A stretch of 64,000 nucleotides of DNA from Rhodophyticola sp. CCM32 (lineage in GTDB: Bacteria > Pseudomonadota > Alphaproteobacteria > Rhodobacterales > Rhodobacteraceae). The position numbers and the translations under genes are program-made. The first letter of the stretch is position 1, and each line of letters opens with the position of its first letter. The stretch lies in assembly GCF_004751985.1 (NCBI RefSeq), contig NZ_CP038492.1, forward strand, positions 1,798,001 through 1,862,000. The letters run 5' to 3'. Under the pieces are notes generated by a model, which was not told the DNA's origin, made no database searches, and saw only the letters and a program-made list of their open reading frames with translations. Positions 51,189 through 61,346 of the stretch are shown here, piece after piece.

Positions 51189-53365
51189 CCCCGGATATTC
51201 CCTTTGTCAAAGAACTGGTGCTGATTGGCGGCGGCCATACCCATGCGCTGGTTCTGCGGGCCTGGGCGATGAAACCGGTGCCCGGCGCACGGCTGACGCT
51301 GATCAACCCCGGCCCCACGGCACCCTATTCCGGTATGTTGCCGGGCCATGTGGCCGGCCATTATGGCCATGAGGATTTGCAGATTGATCTGGTGCAACTG
51401 GCCCGTTTCGCCGGGGCAAGGCTGATCCTCGGCGCTGCCACCGGGCTGGACCGGGAGGCCCGTCAGGTGAGTGTTGCCGGGCGCGCCGCCCCCATCGCCT
51501 ATGACATATTGTCAATTGATGTGGGGGTGACCTCGGCCATGCCCGCCCTGCCCGGGTTTACCGAATTTGCCGTGCCCGCCAAACCACTTGACCGGTTTGC
51601 AGGCGCCTGGGCGCAATTCTGTGCCGAGGCGCCCGCATCACCTGCGGTCACCGTGATCGGCGGCGGTGTGGCGGGGGTGGAACTGGCCATGGCCGCGCAT
51701 CATCGGCTGACCGGGATGGGCTGCACGCCCGAAATACGGATTGTCGAGCGGGTCGAGGCCCTGACCGCGGTGCCGCCGAAAAGCCGCGCCAGGCTGATCG
51801 CAACCCTGGCCGAAAGCGGCATCCCCCTGATCGAAAACATCGACGTAGCGAAGGTGACGCGCGATGCCCTGCATCTGAGCGATGGCACCACATTGCCCAG
51901 TCATTTCACAATCGGCACCGCCGGGGCCCGGCCCCATGGATGGGTCGCTGATCTGGGGCTGGAAACCGAAGATGGGTATATCACGGTGGATGCGCAGCTT
52001 CGCTCCCTCACCGATCCGGCCATCTATGCGGTGGGCGATTGTGCCCATATGGGGTTTGCGCCGCGCCCCAAGGCCGGTGTCTTCGCCGTGCGCGCCGCCC
52101 CGGTGCTGACCCATAACCTGCGCGCGGCCCTGACCGGCGGCACATCGCAGGCATTCAAGCCGCAAAAGGATTATCTGAAACTGGTCTCACTTGGCGGGAA
52201 ATCCGCCCTGGCCGAGAAACAGGGCATTGCCCTGTCAGGCCCGCTTATGTGGCGCTGGAAAGACCGGATCGACCGCTCTTTCATGAACCGGTTCAAAGGG
52301 TTGATCCCGATGCCTGCCCCCACCCCACCGAAAGGCGCGGCAACGGGGGTGGCCGCAGAATTGCAAGGGCCCGCCCCCTGCGGCGCCTGCGGGGCCAAGC
52401 TGGGGCGCAAAGCCCTGACCCGGGCGCTTGACACCCTGCCCCAGGGCCTGCGCGGTGATGTGCTCACCCGCCCGGGGGATGACGCGGCAGTGCTGTCCGT
52501 GGCGGGCACCCCGCTTGTGCTGACCACCGATCATCTGCGCGCTTTCAGCGCTGATCCGGGCCTGCTGGCCCGGGTTGCGGCGATCCATGCCATGGGCGAT
52601 GTCTGGGCCATGGGCGCCCGCCCGCAGGCCGCCCTGGCCAGCATCACCCTACCGCGAATGACCGCCGCCATGCAGGCCGCATGGTTGTCAGAGATCATGA
52701 CCGAGGCCGGCGCGGTCTTCGCCGCCGAAGGGGTTGAGATTGTCGGCGGCCATTCCGCACAGGGCGCAGAGCTGAGCATCGGTTTCACCCTGACCGGCCT
52801 GCCCGAGGCCACGCCTGTGACCCTTGTCGGGGCCAAACCCGGCGATGCCCTGCTGCTGACCCGGCCCCTGGGCACCGGTGTGATCCTCGCCGCCGAGATG
52901 GCGCTGGCGGCACAAGGCGCCGATGTGGCCAGGGCCTGGGCACAGATGTCCCGGCCCCAGGGCGATGCAGCCCTGCGACTGGCCCCTGTGGCGCATGCGA
53001 TGACCGATGTTACCGGGTTCGGGCTGGCGGGGCATCTGATCGGCCTCTGCACAGCCTCCAACCTCTCGGCCCGGATCACCCTGGCCGATCTGCCGGTCCT
53101 CCCCGGGGCCGAAGCGCTGATCAGGCAAGGCCAGCACGCCACCCTTGAGGAGGAGAACCGGACCGCCCTGGCCGGGCAGATCACCGGCGATGCAAATGAC
53201 CCGCGTCATGCACTTGTCTTCGATCCGCAAACATCCGGCGGGTTTCTGGCGGCCCTGCCTGCCGGTCAGGCCGCTGAGGCCTGCGCCGATCTCCGCAAGG
53301 CAGGCCATGAGGCTGCGATTATCGGAACGCTGGCTGAGGGCGCACCGCACATCACCCTGATTTAG
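51185..53365 (+). CDS. selD: Fusion of an FAD-dependent NADH-dehydrogenase-like oxidoreductase with selenide, water dikinase
   Basis: A 726-residue two-part protein. Residues about 8-375 are a pyridine nucleotide-disulfide oxidoreductase-type domain with FAD motif [17 protein letters not shown] motif [16 protein letters not shown] and the late FAD contact [10 protein letters not shown]. Residues about 395-726 are SelD, which makes selenophosphate from selenide and ATP: catalytic C402 and K405 in CGACGAKLG, then RPGDDAAVL and TDHLRAF. The second cysteine of the usual GCGCK is Ala404, which is tolerated in other SelDs. The fusion is known in several bacteria and probably couples a redox step to selenide supply. 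The convergent mnmH uses its product. Confidence 0.9.
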   Translation: MTPDIPFVKELVLIGGGHTHALVLRAWAMKPVPGARLTLINPGPTAPYSGMLPGHVAGHYGHEDLQIDLVQLARFAGARLILGAATGLDREARQVSVAGRAAPIAYDILSIDVGVTSAMPALPGFTEFAVPAKPLDRFAGAWAQFCAEAPASPAVTVIGGGVAGVELAMAAHHRLTGMGCTPEIRIVERVEALTAVPPKSRARLIATLAESGIPLIENIDVAKVTRDALHLSDGTTLPSHFTIGTAGARPHGWVADLGLETEDGYITVDAQLRSLTDPAIYAVGDCAHMGFAPRPKAGVFAVRAAPVLTHNLRAALTGGTSQAFKPQKDYLKLVSLGGKSALAEKQGIALSGPLMWRWKDRIDRSFMNRFKGLIPMPAPTPPKGAATGVAAELQGPAPCGACGAKLGRKALTRALDTLPQGLRGDVLTRPGDDAAVLSVAGTPLVLTTDHLRAFSADPGLLARVAAIHAMGDVWAMGARPQAALASITLPRMTAAMQAAWLSEIMTEAGAVFAAEGVEIVGGHSAQGAELSIGFTLTGLPEATPVTLVGAKPGDALLLTRPLGTGVILAAEMALAAQGADVARAWAQMSRPQGDAALRLAPVAHAMTDVTGFGLAGHLIGLCTASNLSARITLADLPVLPGAEALIRQGQHATLEEENRTALAGQITGDANDPRHALVFDPQTSGGFLAALPAGQAAEACADLRKAGHEAAIIGTLAEGAPHITLI

Positions 53366-53478
53366 AGCGAAATCGTTTTAATCTGCACCATCGCTCATCA
53401 AAATTCACGTTCGAGATCAGTAGCTTGCTGACCCGGAGGCAGAGAATTTTGAGCCAGACTAAACGATTTCTGCTCTAG
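53363..53478. terminator. Bidirectional hairpin between selD and mnmH
   Basis: A 116-bp imperfect palindrome whose arms start in the stop codons of both convergent genes. The outer arms are AGCGAAATCGTTTTAATCTG and CAGACTAAACGATTTCTGCT; an inner stem pairs TCAAAATTC with GAATTTTGA. The outer arm motif (family E) recurs at 12823-12842 and 31911-31930. Confidence 0.6.
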
Positions 53479-54518
53479 ACCTGCCTCAGGCGGGCAGCCA
53501 GTCGATCTGCCAACACCTCCCGTGCCGTCTCATCCAGATTGTCGGTTTCGAACCGGTCAATGATCTGTGTCGTATCCGCAGCCCGCGCCCGGGTATAGGC
53601 CGGGTCGTAATGCCCCTTGATCAGCCCCGCCGCCAGCGCCTGTAACTGCCCCTCCTGCGCCAGTGCGATCCAGTGATCAACCTGCTCATGGCCCGCCAGA
53701 GGGCGCAGATGATCCAGCCGGGCGGTCAAGCACGGCAGATCGCTGGCATAACCCGCATAGATCTCTGCCAGATAACGCGCACGGGCCGCTACGGGGGCCG
53801 CCACCACCAGACGCGGCGCCGCCCGCATCCCCGCCCAAAGCGAGGGCGGCAGACGCAGGGCGCCGATCCGGCTCGATTCCGCCTCGACCAGCAGAACCCG
53901 GTTCTGATCCGCAGCGCAAACCGCCTGCGCCAAGGCGGATTCAAAGGCTTTCTGGGACGGTTGCGGGCCTGCCATCTCCCCCAGAATGGACCCGCGATGC
54001 CCCGCCAAGCCTTCCAGATCAACCACCTGCACACCGCGCGCGGCCAGACGAGCCAGCAGATCGGTCTTTGCACTGCCCGTATTGCCGTCCAGCCGGATCA
54101 GCCGGTGGGCAAGCGGCTGATCATAAAGCATCTCAACAACCTGCCGCCGATAGCTCCGGTAACCGCCCTCCAGCACCTCGACCCGCCAGCCGATCTGCCG
54201 CAGGATCGTGGCAAAAGAGCCTGACCGCTGCCCGCCCCGCCAGCAATAGACCAGCGGGTGCCAGCCACCCTCCTGCCCCATCAGCGCGTTTTCCACATGG
54301 GCCGCCACATTGCGCGCCACCAAAGCCGCCCCGATCTTGCGCGCGGCAAACGGGCTGTCCCTTGTATAGATCGTCCCGACGCGCGCCCGCTCCACATCGC
54401 TGAGAACCGGCATGTTCACCGCGCCCGGCACATGGTCGAGGGCAAATTCCGCCGGGCTGCGCACGTCGATCACCGCATCAAACCCGCCCGCATATTTCAG
54501 AAATGCCGCCAGACCCAC
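53475..54518 (-). CDS. mnmH: tRNA 2-selenouridine synthase
   Basis: A 347-residue protein (also called SelU/YbbB) with GTG start at 54518. The N-terminal rhodanese domain (about residues 1-125) has the catalytic cysteine C92 in VYCWRGGQRSG. The C-terminal P-loop domain begins RLDGNTGSAKTDLL (about 142-155). It replaces sulfur by selenium at the 2-thiouridine wobble base of tRNAs, using selenophosphate. SelA, SelB and tRNA-Sec are not in this window, so selenouridine may be the main selenium use, though the rest of the genome is unseen. Confidence 0.92.
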   Translation of the reverse strand: MGLAAFLKYAGGFDAVIDVRSPAEFALDHVPGAVNMPVLSDVERARVGTIYTRDSPFAARKIGAALVARNVAAHVENALMGQEGGWHPLVYCWRGGQRSGSFATILRQIGWRVEVLEGGYRSYRRQVVEMLYDQPLAHRLIRLDGNTGSAKTDLLARLAARGVQVVDLEGLAGHRGSILGEMAGPQPSQKAFESALAQAVCAADQNRVLLVEAESSRIGALRLPPSLWAGMRAAPRLVVAAPVAARARYLAEIYAGYASDLPCLTARLDHLRPLAGHEQVDHWIALAQEGQLQALAAGLIKGHYDPAYTRARAADTTQIIDRFETDNLDETAREVLADRLAARLRQV

Positions 54519-54645
54519 ATCGCCCCTTCTCTATCTTCCAAATACTTACCACAACCGCGCCACAAGCCCCCGACGCTCAGGCCCGCATGTCACGGATGCC
54601 ACGCGCGACGTCGCAAAAACAATGCCGCGAAGCGGCTCAATCTGG

Positions 54646-55533
54646 TCAGATATCCATCCCATGCATCTTGCGGAACCGCTGGATCAGGCTGGACGTGTCC
54701 CACCGCCCGCCGCCAAGCTGCTGCACCTCGGCATAGAACTGATCAACCAGAGAGGTCACCGGCAGGCTCAGCCCCATTTCCTTGCCCTGGGCCAAAGCGA
54801 TCCCCAGATCCTTGCGCATCCAGTCAACCGCGAACCCGTGGTTGAACTCATTGTCCACCATGGTTGCGGCCCGGTTCGCCAATTGCCAGGAACCGCCCGC
54901 CCCCTGTGACACCAGATCGGCCACTTTTTTCGGGTCCAGCCCGGCCTCCATCGCAAAGAACAATCCTTCGGAAATCCCCTGTATCGCACCGGCGATGCAG
55001 ATCTGGTTGATCATCTTGGTCAATTGACCGGCCCCGACCTCACCAAAATGCACAATGGCCTTGGCATAGGCCGCCATCACCGGCTCTGCGCTGGCAAATG
55101 CTGCGGCCTCGCCGCCGCACATGATCGCCAATTGCCCGTTTTCGGCCCCGGCCTGCCCGCCGGATACCGGGGCGTCCACCCAGGCGACCTCCCCTTTTGC
55201 CGCCTGAGCTGCAAGCTCCCGGGTCACTGTTGCAGACACCGTGGTGTGATCCACATAGACCGCGCCCGGGGCCATACCGGCCAGCGCCCCGTCTTCGCCC
55301 AGAACCACGGCGCGCAGGTCATCGTCATTGCCGACACAGGACATCACGAACTCCGCCCCCGCCACCGTTGCGCGCGGGCTGGGCGCAAAACCACCGCCAT
55401 GCGTGGCCGCCCATGCCTCGGCCTTCGCCTCTGTCCGGTTATACACCGTCACATCATGGCCTGCGGCCTGCAAATGCCCCGCCATCGGGGCGCCCATGAC
55501 ACCCAGACCCAGAAACGCCAGTTTTGCCATCAT
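54646..55533 (-). CDS. 3-hydroxyacid dehydrogenase family protein (GarR/HIBADH-like)
   Basis: A 295-residue NAD(P)-dependent dehydrogenase. The dinucleotide motif LAFLGLGVMGAPMAGHL is at residues 5-21, the substrate loop DAPVSGGQAGAENGQL at about 120-135, and the catalytic lysine lies in GQLTKMINQ (about residue 170). It could be 2-hydroxy-3-oxopropionate (tartronate semialdehyde) reductase or 3-hydroxyisobutyrate dehydrogenase; sequence alone does not settle which. Start ATG-ATG at 55533/55530. Upstream pxp operon ends 96 bases before it on the same strand. Confidence 0.85.
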   Translation of the reverse strand: MMAKLAFLGLGVMGAPMAGHLQAAGHDVTVYNRTEAKAEAWAATHGGGFAPSPRATVAGAEFVMSCVGNDDDLRAVVLGEDGALAGMAPGAVYVDHTTVSATVTRELAAQAAKGEVAWVDAPVSGGQAGAENGQLAIMCGGEAAAFASAEPVMAAYAKAIVHFGEVGAGQLTKMINQICIAGAIQGISEGLFFAMEAGLDPKKVADLVSQGAGGSWQLANRAATMVDNEFNHGFAVDWMRKDLGIALAQGKEMGLSLPVTSLVDQFYAEVQQLGGGRWDTSSLIQRFRKMHGMDI

Positions 55534-55629
55534 CCTATCCCTTCAAGCGGCTTGTTACACGGCCAGAGACCTAATGCCTCAAACGGGTCTCCGGCAATAG
55601 CAACCGGCATCGCCACATATCCGGGCAGA

Positions 55630-56403
55630 TCAGGCCCTGCGCCCGGGAAATTGCGTCACAGCAACGCCTTCCGTCTCCAGCGCCGCGCGGACCGAGCGGG
55701 CAATCTCCACCGCTTCGGGGGTGTCCCCATGCAGGCAGATCGTGTCGATGGCCGCCGGAATTTCCCGGCCGCTGCCGGTGATGATCGCGCCTGCCTTGAC
55801 CATGGAAGCGATGCGCGGCCCCGCAATCGCGGCATCATGGATCACCGCGCCGGGCTGGGACCGGTCCACCAGGGTTGCATCCTCGTTATAGGCCCGGTCG
55901 GCGAAAATCTCACCGGCCCAGGCACAGCCAAGCGCGCGCGCGGCCTGTTCCTGAGCGGTGGCCGCCAGAACCATGATGATGATATCCGGGTCCACCGACA
56001 GCCCCGCATCATAGCAGGCCCGCGCCAGTTCCCCGTCTTCCGAGGTCATGTTGCCAAGCGCCCCATGCAATTTCAGATGCCGTATTTTTCCCCCTGCCGC
56101 TGTCGCCATTGCCTGCGCCGCGCCAAGCTGGAAACGGATGAAATTGGCCAATGTCTTATGGGGCAGATGCATGCGCCGCCGGCCAAAGCCCTGAAGGTCG
56201 GGAAACCCCGGATGGGCGCCGATGCCCACCCGGTTTTCCACCGCAATCGCCATGGTTTCGGCCATCACATCGGGGTCGCCCGCATGGGCCCCGCAGGCGA
56301 CATTGGCCGATGTGATAATCTGCAAAAGCTCCGCATCCCGGCCCATGACCCAGGGGCCGAAGCTTTCGCCCATATCCGCATTCAGATCGACGCTCAGGCT
56401 CAT
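55630..56403 (-). CDS. pxpA: 5-oxoprolinase subunit A (LamB/YcsF family)
   Basis: A 257-residue protein with the family start LNADMGESFG, then ANVACGAHAGDP and HLKLHGALGN. With PxpB and PxpC it forms the ATP-dependent prokaryotic 5-oxoprolinase that opens pyroglutamate to glutamate. Its start overlaps the pxpC stop by 4 bases. It is the third gene of pxpBCA. Confidence 0.92.
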   Translation of the reverse strand: MSLSVDLNADMGESFGPWVMGRDAELLQIITSANVACGAHAGDPDVMAETMAIAVENRVGIGAHPGFPDLQGFGRRRMHLPHKTLANFIRFQLGAAQAMATAAGGKIRHLKLHGALGNMTSEDGELARACYDAGLSVDPDIIIMVLAATAQEQAARALGCAWAGEIFADRAYNEDATLVDRSQPGAVIHDAAIAGPRIASMVKAGAIITGSGREIPAAIDTICLHGDTPEAVEIARSVRAALETEGVAVTQFPGRRA

Positions 56404-57416
56404 TGATGCTCCTCCTCATGGCCGGAAACGGCCCCGTCACTCAGGTGATAGCGCAACAGATCGGGAATGTCGCGCGGGTCGCGCACCAATGGCCGGATGT
56501 GGGAGCGCACCCCCTTGCGCAAAGCCAGATCGGCCCGTTCCGCCGCCAGCCCCTCCTCTGCCGTGATGAAGTGCAGATGCAGGGGAACACCCGGCGGGGT
56601 CTGCGCCGCACGGGGCAGATCAGAGGGCAGCACCGTCGCAATCCGGGGATACCCGCCCATGGTCTGGCATTCGGCCATCAGGATCACCGGCACCCCGTCA
56701 CCGGTGATCTGGATATCGCCGGGCACAATCACCTCGGAGACAACGGTCAACGCCCCTTCAAGCGCAAACCCCTGCCCCTCGAAACCCAGCCTGAGCGCCA
56801 TACGGTTCGATCTTGGATCCCGGTGAAACGCGGTTGTTTCCAGCCGGGTCCGGGTTGCCTCATCAAAAAAACCGGTCTGAACCGAGGGCAGAAGGCGCAA
56901 CACCCCGCCTGCACACCGGTCGGCCACATCCAGGATCATACCGGTCGGCCCGCCCGCATCATCGCCAATGGGCAGATGACTGCCCGGCGCAACCGCGCCG
57001 CCAAGCCCGGCATTCAACTGCACGGCCCGGGACCCAAGCCACCCTTCGGTCTCGAACCCGCCGCCCACATGCAGATACCCGGCCGCCCCCTGCACCACGC
57101 CACCGATAGACAGTTTCGCGCCCGCAGGGACCATGTGGCTGGCATTCCAGATCAGCGGGGCGCCATCCAGACTGGCCTTCATCGGCGCGCCGGTGAGCGC
57201 AATACGGGTGGCGGCGCTGGCCTCGAACACACCGCCCATGCCGACCATTTCCAGCACCGCCATTTCCGGGGCCTGACCCAGCAGTGCCGCCCCTTCGTAA
57301 AGCGCCATCCGGTCCATCGCCCCACCGCGCGAAAGGCCCTGCACCAGATGCCTGGGGCGCCCGAGGTCCTGAACCGTGACACCGGGCCCGGCACTGTGGA
57401 TGATCAGCACACTCAT
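56400..57416 (-). CDS. pxpC: 5-oxoprolinase subunit C (biotin-dependent carboxyltransferase family)
   Basis: A 338-residue protein of the KipA/PxpC family. It begins SAGPGVTVQDLGRPRHLVQGLSRGGAMD, the family N-terminal segment, and has ILMAECQTMGGYPRIATV in the C-terminal half. It shares its start with the pxpB stop and its stop with the pxpA start (ATGA overlaps), so the three genes are translationally coupled and likely form a stoichiometric complex. Confidence 0.92.
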   Translation of the reverse strand: MSVLIIHSAGPGVTVQDLGRPRHLVQGLSRGGAMDRMALYEGAALLGQAPEMAVLEMVGMGGVFEASAATRIALTGAPMKASLDGAPLIWNASHMVPAGAKLSIGGVVQGAAGYLHVGGGFETEGWLGSRAVQLNAGLGGAVAPGSHLPIGDDAGGPTGMILDVADRCAGGVLRLLPSVQTGFFDEATRTRLETTAFHRDPRSNRMALRLGFEGQGFALEGALTVVSEVIVPGDIQITGDGVPVILMAECQTMGGYPRIATVLPSDLPRAAQTPPGVPLHLHFITAEEGLAAERADLALRKGVRSHIRPLVRDPRDIPDLLRYHLSDGAVSGHEEEHQ

Positions 57417-58165
57417 CCGATCACCTCCACCCCGGCACCACCATCAAGCGCGCCGGGGTCCTCCAGCAATCGTTCCACATGGGCGCGATCGGTTTCGACA
57501 AACTGCACCTCGTCACCGGGGGTCAGCGGAAAAGGATCGGCACTGTCAGGCCGGAAATTATGGAAAGCTGTCTGCCCCACATGGCGCCACCCCGTGGGTG
57601 AGGGGCGCGAGAACAAAACACATTGCCGGATCGCCTGGATCATCGCGCCGGCGGGCACCATCGGGTTCAACTCGGCCCGGCGCGGCAGGTTCCAGTTTTC
57701 GGGCAATTCCCCCAGATAGGGCTGCCCCGGCGCGAACCCCACGGTCAGAACCCGCAAACGGGCCGAGGAAAGCTGCGTGATCGCCTCGGCCTCCGAAACC
57801 CCGGCAGCCTCGGCTGCGGCGGGCAGATCAGGGGCCAGATCGGTGCCATAGACCGTGGGCACCCGGAACAGACGCCGCCCCTCGGGCAAAGGTGCTGCAT
57901 ACCAGTCCCGACTGGCCATCACCTCGGAAAGCTGCGCCTTCAACCGCGTATGGTCAGCAGTCAGCGGGTCAATCCTGAGAAAGACCGAGACCAGAGAAGG
58001 GGCGGTTTCCTCCACCCCCGGCCAATCCTGCCGATCCACGGCGGCGCGAAAGGCGAGCGCGGCGCGGTTTGCCGCCTCGCTGAACACATCCGCGAAACTG
58101 ACCAGCAGACCGGTCAGGCCCACGGTGCGGATCACAGGCCAGGTTTCAGGGGGCACGGGTGGCAT
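57413..58165 (-). CDS. pxpB: 5-oxoprolinase subunit B (KipI family)
   Basis: A 250-residue protein. Family landmarks are the VPTVYGTDLAPDLPA segment (usually PVxYGGxxGPDL) and the VGFAPGQPYLGELP loop. ATG at 58165 follows the family N-terminus; the in-frame extension to 58243 is not supported. First gene of pxpBCA. Upstream lies a nested hairpin region (58327-58423) and then the BCCT transporter 3' end. Confidence 0.88.
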   Translation of the reverse strand: MPPVPPETWPVIRTVGLTGLLVSFADVFSEAANRAALAFRAAVDRQDWPGVEETAPSLVSVFLRIDPLTADHTRLKAQLSEVMASRDWYAAPLPEGRRLFRVPTVYGTDLAPDLPAAAEAAGVSEAEAITQLSSARLRVLTVGFAPGQPYLGELPENWNLPRRAELNPMVPAGAMIQAIRQCVLFSRPSPTGWRHVGQTAFHNFRPDSADPFPLTPGDEVQFVETDRAHVERLLEDPGALDGGAGVEVIG

Positions 58166-58326
58166 CACATCCTTGATCTGCGCGGGGCTGGAGGGGCACG
58201 ACCCCTGTGATACCGCGCGATGGCAGTGCTGCCAATGGGCCAATCAACCGGGGCCGGTTCGCCGGGCGGGTCAGGGAAGGTCAGGGTCACACGGCACCCT
58301 GTCGCATGTCCCGAAAACCTGCCTAT

Positions 58327-58423
58327 AGCGTTTCGAATTTATATTGAGACGGTGTAACGGCTTTCGCGTTTGAGCCAAAGGCGAAAGACAGCGAAAGGCG
58401 TTTCAACAGTAAGTCGAAACGCT
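58327..58423. repeat. Nested inverted repeats between the BCCT gene and pxpB
   Basis: Outer arms AGCGTTTCGA (58327-58336) and TCGAAACGCT (58414-58423), inner arms CTTTCGC (58361-58367) and GCGAAAG (58381-58387). A related AGCGTTTCGG/CCGAAACG hairpin lies just after rplY (about 60509-60533), and TCAATCCGAAACG recurs at the window end. It could terminate the BCCT transcript. Confidence 0.6.
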
Positions 58424-58492
58424 TTAACAAAAGCCGCCTCACCCGATATCGGCGCGCCCCGGGGGACGCGCCGTAACGATGTTGGGTGGCGT

Positions 58493-60106
58493 CTAGCGTG
58501 GTTCTTTCCGCAGGCCCTGGAAGATCGTATAGCACATGACCAGCATGAGAATTGAGAAGGGCAGGCCTGTTGCGGTTACACCCGCTTGCAGGGCCGCCAA
58601 ACCACCACCGATCAAGAGCACAATGGCGATCAGACCTTCAACAACGCACCAGAAAATGCGCTGCGGCACCGGGGCGTCGATCTTGCCACCAGCCGTGATT
58701 GTATCAACGACCAGCGACCCGGAATCCGATGAGGTTACGAAGAACACAAGCGCCAGGAAAATCGCGATTGTCGATGCGATCCTGGTCAGCGGCAATTCGT
58801 TGAGCATACCAAAGAGGGACAGTTCAGGTGAATAACTGTCGATCACATTCGCCTTGACCAGAGAGGTTTCAGGGCTGGTGATGATCTGATCAATCGCGAT
58901 ACCGCCAAAGACACCCATCCAGATAAAGATGATCAGCGATGGAATCAGCAGGACGCAGATGATGAACTCGCGAACTGTGCGGCCTTTTGAAACGCGGGCG
59001 ATAAACATGCCAACGAACGGCGCCCATGACACCCACCACGCCCAATAAAACGCGGTCCAGCTTTCGCGATAGGCATCATCTGTGCGACCGAACGGATTGG
59101 ATAGCGGGATGATTTCTTCGGTATAGGCAACAAGCCCGGTCCAGAAGCCGTTCAGACCAACCAGTGTCGGTCCGACCAGAAGGACGAAAAGAAAGAAGAG
59201 GACGGCAAGTATCATGTTGAATTGAGAGAGGATTTTCACACCGCCCTCAAGGCCGCGATAAACCGACACCAGGGCGACCGCAGTCACCAGTATGATGATG
59301 ATCACCTGGGCGTTGGTCGAAATTTCAAGACCGAACGCGAAGTTGAACCCTGCATTGGCTTGTTGTGCCCCCAGCCCCAGAGACGTTGCCAGGCCGAAAA
59401 GAGTGGCAAAAACGGCGAGAATATCAATGACATGTCCCCACCAGCCCCAAACCCGCTCACCCAGGATCGGATAAAAGCAGGACCGGATGGAGAAGGGCAA
59501 ACCTTTGTTATAGGTGAACAGTGCAAGCGCCAGTGCCATGATGGCGTAGACGGCCCAGCCATGCAGCCCCCAGTGATAGAAGGTTGCGGCCAGCCCCATC
59601 GCGCGTGCAGCCTCGACATTTTCAGCGATGATACTGCCATCTGCCGCTATGGGTGAGGCAACGCCCAACGGGCCCGAAACGTTCATGTGATAAACCGGTT
59701 CGAGAACACCGAAAAACAAAAGACCAATCCCCATTCCCGCAGCGAAGAGCATCGCAAACCATGCGGGGTAGGAATATTCGGGTACGGCCTCTTTCCCGCC
59801 CAGCCTTACCTTCGACATTGGCAGGAAAATCAACACGATACAGAATATCACGAAGATATTCACGATGATCATGAAGAACCAGTCAAGTTTGGTGATCGAG
59901 AAGTCACGTACATCCGCAAAAATGTCACCTGCCTGGTCAGGGAAAATCAATGTGAGGAGGACGAAAGCGACAGCGGTCAACCCGGAGATGACAAAAACCG
60001 GATTATGAATATCGAACCCAAAAGGGCCGAGATTGCCGTCTATATTGTCTTGCCCAACCTCAAAATCGGCTTCTATTTCATCGCCGTCCGTCGTTGCATC
60101 TGCCAT
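58493..60106 (-). CDS. BCCT family transporter (betaine/carnitine/choline)
   Basis: A 537-residue membrane protein with 12 predicted helices. Diagnostic stretches are WFAMLFAAGMGIGLLFFGV and FYWAWWVSWAPFVGMFIAR, whose tryptophans and tyrosines form the trimethylammonium-binding box. BCCT carriers import glycine betaine, choline or DMSP, usually with Na+, for osmoprotection or catabolism. Given soxBDAG in this window, betaine entering a betaine-to-sarcosine-to-glycine route is plausible, but the two loci are 36 kb apart and no link is shown. ATG at 60106; N-terminal tail is acidic. Confidence 0.92.
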   Translation of the reverse strand: MADATTDGDEIEADFEVGQDNIDGNLGPFGFDIHNPVFVISGLTAVAFVLLTLIFPDQAGDIFADVRDFSITKLDWFFMIIVNIFVIFCIVLIFLPMSKVRLGGKEAVPEYSYPAWFAMLFAAGMGIGLLFFGVLEPVYHMNVSGPLGVASPIAADGSIIAENVEAARAMGLAATFYHWGLHGWAVYAIMALALALFTYNKGLPFSIRSCFYPILGERVWGWWGHVIDILAVFATLFGLATSLGLGAQQANAGFNFAFGLEISTNAQVIIIILVTAVALVSVYRGLEGGVKILSQFNMILAVLFFLFVLLVGPTLVGLNGFWTGLVAYTEEIIPLSNPFGRTDDAYRESWTAFYWAWWVSWAPFVGMFIARVSKGRTVREFIICVLLIPSLIIFIWMGVFGGIAIDQIITSPETSLVKANVIDSYSPELSLFGMLNELPLTRIASTIAIFLALVFFVTSSDSGSLVVDTITAGGKIDAPVPQRIFWCVVEGLIAIVLLIGGGLAALQAGVTATGLPFSILMLVMCYTIFQGLRKEPR

Positions 60107-60439
60107 GGGTTTCCCTGCATTTATAGTGCCGTGATATGTCTGCACGGCAGGCTGATTTTGTATTTTTGTTGAACCTCAACCTCGCACGGCCCCTTGAAAC
60201 CTGCAAGTTATAGGACATTCAGGTCGTGGCGGCTTACCCGTGCTGACGATCAGATGTGGTGGCGCTGCCCGTCTTAAGACGTTACTTTTTGCAACAGAAG
60301 TCTTCTATAAAAATCCAATTATTACAGCCCTTTGGAAGAGGTTTCGCATCTACCTGACCGCACCGTCTGACCGCTGGCATTGGGTGACGTGCAGACATCG
60401 GATGGCCGTGGGTCTCAATGGGCATTCATCCATACAAGA
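60107..60439. other. Intergenic region upstream of the BCCT gene
   Basis: About 330 bases, AT-richer than the surroundings, ending at the rplY terminator. It must hold the BCCT promoter. I see no confident operator, riboswitch or gene. Confidence 0.6.
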
Positions 60440-60471
60440 ACACCCCCCGGCTTTGATTGACGGGGGGGTGT
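60440..60471 (-). terminator. Terminator downstream of rplY
   Basis: ACACCCCCCG paired with CGGGGGGGTGT (one bulged G) around a 12-base loop, followed on the minus strand by TCTTGT. A smaller hairpin, AACGTTTCGG-ATTGAA-CCGAAACG, immediately follows the rplY stop (about 60509-60534). Confidence 0.7.
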
Positions 60472-60534
60472 AAATGGTTTCAGGTCAGGGCCGGACCGCT
60501 GCCTGATAGCGTTTCGGGTTCAATCCGAAACGTT

Positions 60535-61200
60535 TTAGCTTGCGTCGCCCTCGGTCTCGCCCTCGGCGGCGGCGTCTGCGCCCTCTTCGCCTTCGGTCTC
60601 CGCCTCATCATCAGCTTCCTGCGAGAGCAGACTGGACGGTGCGGTCAGGTTCGCAATCACGAAATCGCGGTCGATGATCGCCCGGGTGCCTTTCGGCAAC
60701 TCGATCGCGCTGATTGTGACCGTATCGCCGATATCCAGACCGTCGAGATCGACAACCAGTTTCTCGGGGATATCGGCTGCCGTCACCATCAGTTCGACCT
60801 CGGGGCGGACCACAGTCAGCACACCGCCCTTTTTCAGGCCCGGCGCGGTTTCCTCGTTGATGAATTCAACCGGAATGAACAGGTTGATCCGCGTGTTGCG
60901 GTGCAGACGCAGGAAATCCACATGCGTCGGCAGGTCTTTGACCACATCGCGCTGGACGCTGCGGCAGATCACCCGCACGTCATCTTCGCCCTCGACCTGC
61001 ATATTGAACAGGGTCGACAGGAAACGGCCCTGTTTCAGGCGCTTCAGCAGAACGTTAAAGGGGATTTGAATCGGCAGCGGATCACTTTCGCCACCATAAA
61101 CGATACCGGGCACCATGCCATTGCGGCGTGCTTGACGGGCGGCCCCCTTGCCTGTCCCCGTCCGTGCCTCGGCTACGAGATCTGGGATCTCTCCAGCCAT
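60535..61200 (-). CDS. rplY: 50S ribosomal protein L25/general stress protein Ctc
   Basis: A 221-residue L25 of the long (CTC) type. The N-terminal 5S-rRNA-binding domain (about residues 1-95) begins with [21 protein letters not shown], and the C-terminal TL5 beta domain (about 100-190) includes [20 protein letters not shown]. It ends in a very acidic Glu/Asp/Ala tail. It binds 5S rRNA in the central protuberance. ATG at 61200. Divergent from the MFS gene. Confidence 0.95.
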   Translation of the reverse strand: MAGEIPDLVAEARTGTGKGAARQARRNGMVPGIVYGGESDPLPIQIPFNVLLKRLKQGRFLSTLFNMQVEGEDDVRVICRSVQRDVVKDLPTHVDFLRLHRNTRINLFIPVEFINEETAPGLKKGGVLTVVRPEVELMVTAADIPEKLVVDLDGLDIGDTVTISAIELPKGTRAIIDRDFVIANLTAPSSLLSQEADDEAETEGEEGADAAAEGETEGDAS

Positions 61201-61346
61201 TGCTATTCTCCATCAATAATTGCGGCTGCCTCCAAGGGTGTCGGGCCGCGTGAAGCCGCGCGTATAGGGCAGATAGGCGGGTTTGAAAAGGCCATTTCAT
61301 GATTTGATCACTTGTGCCGGTCTGCCCCTCGTGGCAAGCGCGATTG

